The notes below the pieces were generated by a model. That model was not told the origin of the DNA. It did not search any database and saw only the letters and a list, made by a program, of their open reading frames with translations. This document shows positions 7,335-12,445 of a DNA stretch of 12,445 nt, in pieces. The stretch spans positions 1-12,445 of the forward strand of contig JBKJLF010000138.1 in the NCBI GenBank assembly GCA_046597185.1, read 5' to 3'. Numbering within the stretch: the stretch's first letter is position 1; each line of letters starts with the position of its first letter. This DNA is from CAMBDR01 sp046597185 (GTDB lineage Bacteria; Pseudomonadota; Gammaproteobacteria; Burkholderiales; Burkholderiaceae_D). A program made the position numbers and the translations under genes.

Positions 7335-7363
7335 TTGCTTTTTCGCACAAATGTTTCTACAGT
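7335..7363 (+). promoter_or_regulatory. Candidate sigma-70 promoter of the ABC-F leader
   Basis: TTGCTT (7335-7340) and TACAGT (7358-7363) are separated by 17 bp. Matches to consensus are partial (3/6 and 4/6). The position, about 26 nt before the leader Shine-Dalgarno if transcription starts near 7370, makes it credible. Confidence 0.4.
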
Positions 7364-7395
7364 GCACCTCAGCATACGCTCAACCCCCGGACCAG

Positions 7396-7496
7396 AAAGG
7401 AGGAAAATCATCGAAAACACTTGTATCGCCATCTGGCGCGTACATAGCTTTAGTATAGTCAACGGCTCTTACCTCGGTTCCATCGCGCTGCGATAA
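7396..7496 (+). promoter_or_regulatory. Putative leader peptide frame with strong Shine-Dalgarno and AUC start
   Basis: AAAGGAGG (7396-7403) is the strongest ribosome-binding site in the window, yet no gene with ATG, GTG or TTG follows at proper spacing. Six bases downstream an ATC (7410-7412) opens a 28-codon frame ending in TAA at 7494-7496. After the initiator it reads ENTCIAIWRVHSFS and ends GSYLGSIALR. IF3 (infC) shows that non-AUG starts of the AUU type can be functional, so AUC is possible; alternatively an original ATG was lost as the downstream ABC-F gene decayed. It probably served as a regulatory leader peptide. This is inference from layout. Confidence 0.4.
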
Positions 7497-7507
7497 CCGG
7501 GTCGGAG
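7466..7507 (+). promoter_or_regulatory. Long leader hairpin over the end of the small frame
   Basis: ATCGC (7482-7486) pairs with GCGAT (7490-7494) around a 3-base loop. CGGTT (7475-7479) pairs with AACCG (7495-7499), ACC (7471-7473) with GGT (7500-7502), and CTC (7466-7468) with GAG (7505-7507), with small bulges. The 3' arm includes the TAA of the leader frame, so a ribosome finishing that frame would melt the structure. No T-run follows, so it is not a terminator itself. This is the arrangement expected of a translation-sensing attenuator. Confidence 0.6.
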
Positions 7508-7572
7508 CAAGTTCCCCTCTACTATTTAAGAGTCCTTCTTCGGCTCGTTGTCGTTAGCGCTTTTGTTGACGT

Positions 7573-7593
7573 GGATGTTTGCATCCCATTTTT
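7573..7593 (+). terminator. Weak terminator-like hairpin just before the ABC-F start
   Basis: GGATG (7573-7577) pairs with CATCC (7582-7586) around a TTTG loop, and TTTTT (7589-7593) follows after two bases. The stem has only five pairs, so it would be weak on its own. It lies 12 bp before ATG 7606, which suits attenuation of the ABC-F gene. Confidence 0.4.
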
Positions 7594-8674
7594 CGAGACA
7601 AGAGCATGACTACCTCCTCATTTATTACATCAGGCGCAACATTGCTTTCTACTAAAGCATTACATTTGGAATCCAACCACGGTTGTTTATTCCAGGATCT
7701 TTCATTTACCCTAAAACGGGCGACCGGATTGGCTTGATCGGCCATAACGGCTGTGGCAAAAGCACTTTGCTGCGTTTGCTCAGTGGCCAGCTTGAAGCCA
7801 AAAGCGGCGCGCTACAGCAAGCGCGCGCGTGCCGCATGCAATTAGTGGAACAACATCTGCCGCCCGAACTGGCGCAACTGAGTTTGCGCGAGGCACTGCT
7901 GGCCGCTGTGCCCATCGACCAGCACTGGCGGGTTGATAGCTTGCTGCTGGAGCTCAGCCTTGATGCGCAAGTGGCCGATGTGCCCGTGCACGCACTCTCG
8001 GGCGGGCAACATACGCGCCTGCTGCTGGGGCGCGCACTCTTGCACGAGCCCAACCTGTTGCTGCTGGATGAACCCAGCAACCACCTCGATTTACCTTCCC
8101 TGCTATGGCTGGAGCAATTTTTGCTACGCTGGAAGGGCGCGTTTGTACTGGTCTCGCATGACCAGCGCCTGCTCGACAACGTGACGCGCAAAAGCTGGGT
8201 CTTGCGAGATCAAAAGCTGTATAGTTTTGACTTGGCGTGCGGCGCAGCACTACAAGCCCTGGCCGAATTCGATGCCGCCTCACAGGCACGCCACGCGGCC
8301 GAGCAAAAAGAAATTGATCGCTTGGCCGCCAGTAGCCAACGGCTGGCCATATGGGGCCGCACTTACGACAACGAAGACCTCGCACGCAAGGCCAAAACCA
8401 TGCAAAAGCGGGTGGATAAATTGAAGCAAGAACAAAGCTTTGTCAGCCAGGGTGCGCCATGGCGTTTGTCCTTGCACGGCAAGGCTATGGCGGCCAATCA
8501 ATTATTGGCCTTTGAAGCTTGGCCCGTGCGTGCGGCAGCGCATACGCCGGTGCTGTTCACGGCAGACCAGCTCTGGCTGAAACCGGGCGACAAAGTGGCT
8601 TTGCTGGGGGCCAATGGCGCGGGTAAATCCTCTCTCTTGCGCCAGGCCTGGAGCTTCATGGCGGCGCGGGAAAG

Positions 8675-8701
8675 TTGCGCTGGCTTGCGCTGGCTTGCGC
8701 T
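8675..8701 (+). repeat. 10-bp tandem duplication that breaks ABC-F domain 2
   Basis: TTGCGCTGGC occurs at 8675-8684 and again at 8685-8694, followed by a partial third copy, TTGCGCT (8695-8701). Removing one 10-bp unit reconnects the upstream frame to the downstream one, with YHAAAQIGYYDQ following directly. Confidence 0.92.
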
Positions 8702-8781
8702 ACCATGCGGCGGCGCAAATCGGCTATTACGATCAATCTTTGCAGCAATTGGATGGTGCGCAGCCGCAAGCAGCGCCGCAA

Positions 8782-8841
8782 GCTGAGCAACAAACTGAGC
8801 AGCAAGCCGCGCTGCAAGCCGAGCAACAAGCCGAGCAACAA
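8782..8841 (+). repeat. 12-bp tandem repeat x5 encoding AEQQ-type units
   Basis: Five contiguous 12-bp units (8782-8793, 8794-8805, 8806-8817, 8818-8829, 8830-8841) encode AEQQ, TEQQ, AALQ, AEQQ and AEQQ. The last two are identical at the DNA level. The array stands where the catalytic core of the second ABC-F domain should be. Confidence 0.93.
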
Positions 8842-8958
8842 CTAAGCCGCTTATGCGAACTGGAACAATTGCTGGCCGACGATTTGGCACGCAAGCCCAA
8901 GCACCAAAAGCCGCATTGGCAGCAGCAATGGCGTAGCGAAATGGCGCATCTGAACGCT

Positions 8959-10581
8959 TTATTGGGCTTGGAGTGCGCTTAAGGCGGTGCGCACTTTTTC
9001 CAATAGTTCGCTCAAAAACTTGGGCAAGTCAGGCTGTTTGGCTTCCAGCAGCTTGATACTCTCTTGCAACATCGCGCGGCGCTCGGCGGGTTTGAGTTCG
9101 CCGCCTTCCAGCAAGCCAATTTTACCCATCAAATTGGCTTGCACCAGTTTATATTCATCAATCTTGAGCTTATCGGCCAAGTGCGTGGCAATGGCCAGCG
9201 CGGCCTGGTAATTGCTCAATGCGGCATCGGGCAATGCCAGATTACTTTGCAAATCAGCGATACGGTTTTGAATGAAAATGATTTGCCCTTGAACCGTGGG
9301 GTCATCGTCATCCTTGGGCCCCGCCAACTGCTGGCGCAACATTAAGGCAGCATTGTATTGAGCCAGGGCATCTTCACCCTTGCGCTGGAACTGGTATAAG
9401 TCGCCAATGCGCTGATAAATGGCGGCCATATGGCGCTGCCATTCCGGTTCTTTGGGGGCGGCGGCATTGCGTTTGGCTGCCATCGACAACGCCGTTTTAT
9501 AGCTCTGCAAAGCGGCTTCGAGTTGCTTGGCGCGCAGTTGCGTGTCGCCAAGGCGGGTGCCATTATTGATGGCGATGGTGGGCCACATTTTGGCGCTGGC
9601 ATACGTTTGCGCCAGTTTTTGCAGCAGCACCTGCGCCGCTTGTAAGCTGGTGCCCGATTCTGTGAATTGCCCTTGTTCATATTGAATCGCCCCCAGCTTT
9701 TGCCAGGCTTGGGCGGTGTAAGTTTGCCAGAGCAAATTCTCGGCTTGCTGTTTCAAGAGCGCTTGCCTAATATCGAGCGAAGCCTGGTAATTGCCCTGCG
9801 CTTCGGGCAGCTTGTTCAGTTCTGCCAGTTCATCACCCACATCGTCCAGGGCGGTGGCCAGTTGATGTTGGGCCAAGGCATCTTTGGGTCGGGTTTTGAG
9901 GGTTTCTTTGGCTTGTGTTGCGAGCCGCTGGTAAAGTTTTTCTGCCGCTGCACTCTTTTTTTGGATATGCGCACTATCTGCCGCCGCTTGCAACACGCCA
10001 AACTGATTGGGGTTGAGTGGTAAGGCCTTATCCAGGGTATTGCTGGCAGCCGCAAAGTCGAACGTGCGTTGCAAGGCGGCCTGGGCACGAAAAGCGATGG
10101 CTGGCTCGCCATTTTTTTCCGTGCGCGTCAACACAGCAATTGCCGATTCCGGGCTACCTTGAAATAAAGCCGACGCGGCATGTCGTTCGCTGATACTGGC
10201 GTCGGGCTGGCTACCCTGCTTGAAAATCAACTGTACCGCCCACGCCAATTCATTAATCTGGCGCTTACGAAACACATCGCCCGTATCGGCTTGACGCGGT
10301 AGTTGTTTGGCTTGTTCTTTATCGATGAGGCGCTGTTTTTCAAATAATTTGAATATCGTTTCAGCGCTTTTGGGGTCGGCACATTGCTGGAGCATGGCCA
10401 GCGTCACGCGCTCCTCACTCACCTGGGCTATTTCGCAGGGCAAGCTCCAGGGGCCGGGTTCGGCGTTTTGCGCATGGCCGGGCGTGTGGGCGAGCAGGGC
10501 GACGGTGCAAGTGAGGGTGTTGGCAAGGGCGGTCAGATTGGTTGATAATCCGGCAAAATCGGGTAAGTTCAAGCGCATCAT
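8959..10581 (-). CDS. Exported TPR-like repeat protein
   Basis: The 540-residue protein is predicted to be exported: a long N-terminal region with a hydrophobic stretch (about 15-32) ends at a likely cleavage site after GHAQ or AHA (near residues 36-38). The rest is almost entirely helical with degenerate tetratricopeptide-type repeats. Examples are AVLTRTEKNGEPAIAFRAQ, EAQGNYQASLDIRQALLKQ, ALQSYKTALSMAAKRN, ALAQYNAALMLRQQLA and ALSNYQAALAIATHLA. Such repeats mediate protein-protein contacts; no enzymatic domain is visible, so the partner and pathway are unknown. The start ATG 10581 has a GAGAG Shine-Dalgarno about 6 nt upstream, and Met2 is an alternative. It overlaps the end of the ABC-F gene by 24 bp tail to tail and is divergent from corA. 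The frame is intact. Confidence 0.85.
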   Translation of the reverse strand: MMRLNLPDFAGLSTNLTALANTLTCTVALLAHTPGHAQNAEPGPWSLPCEIAQVSEERVTLAMLQQCADPKSAETIFKLFEKQRLIDKEQAKQLPRQADTGDVFRKRQINELAWAVQLIFKQGSQPDASISERHAASALFQGSPESAIAVLTRTEKNGEPAIAFRAQAALQRTFDFAAASNTLDKALPLNPNQFGVLQAAADSAHIQKKSAAAEKLYQRLATQAKETLKTRPKDALAQHQLATALDDVGDELAELNKLPEAQGNYQASLDIRQALLKQQAENLLWQTYTAQAWQKLGAIQYEQGQFTESGTSLQAAQVLLQKLAQTYASAKMWPTIAINNGTRLGDTQLRAKQLEAALQSYKTALSMAAKRNAAAPKEPEWQRHMAAIYQRIGDLYQFQRKGEDALAQYNAALMLRQQLAGPKDDDDPTVQGQIIFIQNRIADLQSNLALPDAALSNYQAALAIATHLADKLKIDEYKLVQANLMGKIGLLEGGELKPAERRAMLQESIKLLEAKQPDLPKFLSELLEKVRTALSALQAQ

Positions 10582-10748
10582 GTGAATCTCTCAATCAAAT
10601 TAAAACCAGGCAAAACCAAGGGTAATGGCGGCGCTAAAGCGTCTGTTGAGTGTAGCATAATTTATTTTTACTGTTTGCGCAGCCTGATTTGGCTTATCAT
10701 CGTATATCCTCGTGGTTCGAGAAAAAACAATGCAACAGGAGAAGATTG
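10582..10748. other. Divergent intergenic region between the TPR gene and corA
   Basis: These 167 bp must hold the promoters of both divergent genes. A short AT-rich core (about 10656-10670) lies in the middle. TATCAT (10695-10700) could be a corA -10 box but lacks a matching -35. No riboswitch-like structure of the M-box kind is evident. Confidence 0.4.
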
Positions 10749-11714
10749 ATGTTAATTAACTGCGTGGCTTATCAAGATGGGAAAAAGCTGGCTGACATTA
10801 CGGTTGAAGCGATCAGCGATTATCTACTCATGCCGGGCTGTTTTGTTTGGGTGGCGGTGAAAGATGCCGATGATGCCGAGCTGGCGAAAATGCAGGAAGA
10901 ATTTAACTTGCATGCGCTGGCGGTAGAAGATGCCCAGCGCGGCCACCAGCGCGCCAAGGTGGAAGAATATGGTACCTCCCTGTTTGCGGTGGTAAAAACG
11001 GTGGATGTGCGCAAGGACCAGTTTGAAGTAGGGGAAGTGGGTGTGTTTGCCGGGCCAAACTATGTGCTGTCGATTCGTAACCACAGCGAAATCGGCTTTT
11101 CCGAAGTGCGTGCGCGTTGTGAAAACGAACCGGAATTATTAAAACTGGGCGCATCCTTTGCGCTGTACGCCTTGCTTGACGCAGCGGTGGACCGATACTT
11201 CCCGCTGGTGGATCAGCTTGAGAGCGAGCTGGAATTAATCGAAGAAGGTATTTTCGCACCCGGTGGCGAGCGCGCCAGCATTCAGCAGTTATATCAGTTA
11301 AAGCGTAAGGTGATGCAACTGCGCCATGTGGTTTTGCCCTTGCTGGAAGCGGTGGGCAAATTGCATGGTGGGCGGGTGCCGCCGCTGTGCGTCAATTCGC
11401 AAGAGTATTTCCGCGATGTATCCGACCATTTACTACGCATCAACGGCGCGCTTGAAACCATGCGTGACACCATCGCCACGGCGATGCAAGTGAACCTGGC
11501 GCTGGTGGCGATTGAAGAAGGTGAAGTCAATAAACGCCTGGCAGCGTGGGCGGCAATCTTTGCGGTGGCCACCGCCTTTGCCGGGATTTGGGGCATGAAC
11601 TTTAAACATATGCCCGAGCTGGAATGGGAGTTTGGCTATCCGGCGGCCTTGACGGTGATGCTGGTGGTGTGCGGTATTTTGTATCGGCGCTTCAAGCGGA
11701 CGGGGTGGGTGTGA
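10749..11714 (+). CDS. corA: CorA-type magnesium/divalent cation transporter
   Basis: CorA proteins are inner-membrane homopentameric channels that import Mg2+ (also Co2+ and Ni2+). From ATG 10749, with AGGAG about 8 nt upstream, the protein is 321 residues, a normal CorA length; an in-frame start at 10689 would add a poor 20-residue extension. Residues about 1-240 form the cytoplasmic alpha/beta domain and long stalk helix (LYQLKRKVMQLRHVVLPLLE, then INGALETMRDTIATAMQVNL). Two transmembrane helices follow (about 265-285 and 297-314), with the diagnostic GMN selectivity motif at 282-284. The tail RRFKRTGWV is basic, as usual. The stalk is followed by NKRLAAWAAIFAVATAFAGI, typical of TM1. The gene is single and intact. 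Confidence 0.94.
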   Translation: MLINCVAYQDGKKLADITVEAISDYLLMPGCFVWVAVKDADDAELAKMQEEFNLHALAVEDAQRGHQRAKVEEYGTSLFAVVKTVDVRKDQFEVGEVGVFAGPNYVLSIRNHSEIGFSEVRARCENEPELLKLGASFALYALLDAAVDRYFPLVDQLESELELIEEGIFAPGGERASIQQLYQLKRKVMQLRHVVLPLLEAVGKLHGGRVPPLCVNSQEYFRDVSDHLLRINGALETMRDTIATAMQVNLALVAIEEGEVNKRLAAWAAIFAVATAFAGIWGMNFKHMPELEWEFGYPAALTVMLVVCGILYRRFKRTGWV

Positions 11715-11994
11715 TTTGGTGCTGATGAAGTAATTTGCGCTAAAATGCCAAACAAAACCTAATTTTGGCAATGTGAAATGGTAAATCACTTGAAACTCTG
11801 CCATGTCGGCCCCGCACCCAGTGTGGCATAGAGCTGGTCGCTGCTTTTTCCCACTTTCCCCTTTCAGCGCCAGCCGCCGTCATGCCGCAGAGTCGGTATT
11901 TGCTTTGCCACACCGCCCCAATTTGCCATTATTCACAATAAACTGCATTGGTCACTTGCAATGGTGCGGAATAATGTCTATATTGGAAAGTACT
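11715..11994. other. Intergenic region with inverted repeats before the transposase-like frame
   Basis: No coding frame is credible in these 280 bp. TGCCAAA (11746-11752) and TTTGGCA (11764-11770) can form a 7-bp hairpin after corA, but no T-run follows, so termination would be weak. GTGTGGCA (11821-11828) and TGCCACAC (11906-11913) form an 8-bp perfect inverted repeat 77 bp apart. I could not identify a terminal inverted repeat or target duplication for the possible insertion sequence. Confidence 0.6.
11956..11984 (+). promoter_or_regulatory. Candidate sigma-70 promoter before the transposase-like gene
   Basis: TTGCAA (11956-11961) and TATATT (11979-11984) are separated by exactly 17 bp and match consensus 4/6 and 5/6. 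Transcription would start near 11991, almost on top of ATG 11995. That would make this start nearly leaderless and so favours the in-frame ATG at 12181. Confidence 0.45.
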
Positions 11995-12445
11995 ATGAAA
12001 ACACTGCCATCCTCTATTTGTTGCAACACGTGCCAGACGGGCAGGCGATGCGCCGCCATGCGTTCAGGTGCCTGGAAACGCAGGCGCTACACGGTGGCCA
12101 TACGTGCCGCCCATCTGAGCCATGCTGATGAAACCGAAGCGCCAGTGTCGCGCACACCATTTGGCTCGCAGCCGAGCACGATGAGCAAAGAAGAGCAGAT
12201 CAAGCTCAAATGCGAGCGGAATTACTGGCAGAAGCAGTTTGATCAGTCCGTCCGTCTCCGGGTTCGGGATGCGAAGCGCCACAAAGCCGAGATGGCGCTA
12301 CGCGACGCACGGGATGGCGCGAAGATTGCAGCGCTTGAGGCAGCGCTGGAAAAGGTCACGGCGCAGTTCAAAAACCTCCAGAAGGCGGTGTTCGACAAGA
12401 AGGGCGAAAAGTCAACGGCCACCAGCGAAAAGCAAGCTGGCGCAG
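11995..12445 (+). CDS. Probable IS66-like transposase N-terminal part (partial)
   Basis: The frame is open from ATG 11995 to the right edge (150 codons). A GGAAAG motif 4 nt upstream supports this start; ATG 12181 (MSKEEQIKLKCERNYW) is in frame and may be the real one. The first 60 residues are Cys- and Arg-rich (CCNTCQTGRRC near 9-19) and unfamiliar. From 12181 the pattern resembles the N-terminal region of IS66-family transposases: a YW motif, then a long charged coiled coil (VRLRVRDAKRHKAEMALRD, IAALEAALEKVTAQFKNLQ) ending in a KAVFDKKGEKST segment, comparable to the LFGRKSEK motif before the zinc-finger and DDE domains. The catalytic part lies outside the window, so the family call is tentative. 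No tnpA or tnpB precedes it, which would suit a single-gene IS66 group or a non-IS relative. Confidence 0.5.
   Translation, partial: MKTLPSSICCNTCQTGRRCAAMRSGAWKRRRYTVAIRAAHLSHADETEAPVSRTPFGSQPSTMSKEEQIKLKCERNYWQKQFDQSVRLRVRDAKRHKAEMALRDARDGAKIAALEAALEKVTAQFKNLQKAVFDKKGEKSTATSEKQAGA

Larger units (their letters stand above)
7221..7605. other. Divergent intergenic region with the structured leader of the ABC-F gene
   Basis: Apart from the small leader frame there is no credible gene in these 385 bp. The left 110 bp would carry the mtnP promoter, which I could not place; a TATATT-like word without a good -35 is all I see. The right 270 bp carry, in order on the plus strand, a promoter candidate, a strong Shine-Dalgarno with an AUC-started short frame, a long hairpin, and a weak terminator-like hairpin just before the ABC-F start. 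Confidence 0.7.
7606..8982 (+). pseudogene. ABC-F family ATPase gene, broken by two frameshifts and loss of the second-domain core
   Basis: ABC-F proteins are soluble tandem-ATPase translation factors; some relieve stalled ribosomes or protect them from antibiotics. The start is ATG 7606. The frame runs to LFQDLSFTLK and breaks in AAAA (7713-7716); one more A gives FTLKTGDRIGLIGHNG, continuing the long frame. Domain 1 is complete: Walker A GHNGCGKST (about 7740-7766), signature LSGGQHTR (about 8000), Walker B LLLLDEPSNHLD (about 8060) and H-loop VSHD (about 8150). The interdomain arm includes AIWGRTYDNEDLARKAKTM. Domain 2 has Walker A GANGAGKSS (about 8611-8637). A 10-bp duplication then shifts the frame; removing it gives CAGLRYHAAAQIGYYDQSL. 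The second signature, Walker B and H-loop are absent. A Gln/Ala repeat leads straight to a C-terminal tail containing DLARKPKHQKPHW. Not EttA by eye; no finer subfamily assigned. Confidence 0.88.

Noticed and set aside
11746..11770. Hairpin after corA as an intrinsic terminator
   Set aside because: The 7-bp stem is real but the loop is 11 nt and no T-run follows.
11821..11913. 8-bp inverted repeat GTGTGGCA/TGCCACAC as ends of a small mobile element
   Set aside because: No target duplication flanks it and the arms are too short. It may simply be a chance pair or part of a structured region.

Overview
The window looks like chromosomal DNA of a betaproteobacterium, perhaps Oxalobacteraceae or a close relative. 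I base this on a moderately GC-rich composition, a PEP-CTERM exported protein, a 328-residue SrkA-type kinase and a eukaryote-like MTA phosphorylase. No genus can be fixed by eye. No tRNA, rRNA or CRISPR array is visible.

Left block (1-4176, all on the minus strand). This is a MoxR-type cluster read in the order SWIM zinc-finger protein, DUF5691-like protein, MoxR AAA+ ATPase, DUF5682 protein. The last runs off the left edge, where a VWA-domain gene would be the usual next partner. DUF5682 is intact as far as it can be seen. The upstream part is damaged. The SWIM gene is frameshifted by a third copy of a 7-bp repeat. Its 3' end runs into what looks like only the C-terminal third of the DUF5691 gene. 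That remnant carries its own +1 frameshift, and the ATPase has a one-base frame break in a run of eight C just after its best start codon.

Middle block (4177-7220). An AT-rich intergenic region precedes a PEP-CTERM secreted protein, which ends in a good intrinsic terminator. Then come srkA (stress-response Ser/Thr kinase, plus strand) and, convergent to it, mtnP (5'-methylthioadenosine phosphorylase, minus strand). All three are intact.

ABC-F block (7221-8982). A structured leader contains a promoter candidate, a very strong Shine-Dalgarno followed by a 28-codon frame that starts with AUC rather than AUG, a long hairpin over that frame's stop codon, and a terminator-like hairpin. It precedes an ABC-F ATPase gene that is broken by a missing A near the start, by a 10-bp tandem duplication in the second nucleotide-binding domain, and by loss of the core of that domain. 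A 60-bp AEQQ-type repeat now sits where the core should be.

Right block (8959-12445). It holds a periplasmic TPR-like protein (minus strand, overlapping the ABC-F 3' end), a corA magnesium-transporter gene (plus strand) and the 5' part of a probable IS66-like transposase cut by the right edge.

The main message is contrast. Seven lesions fall in two loci, while the complete housekeeping-type genes have none. Several lesions are short tandem duplications (7 or 10 bp), and other short repeats occur in frame in the same loci (15-bp and 12-bp units). This points to replication-slippage decay, or possibly reversible switching, of a MoxR conflict-type system and an ABC-F gene.
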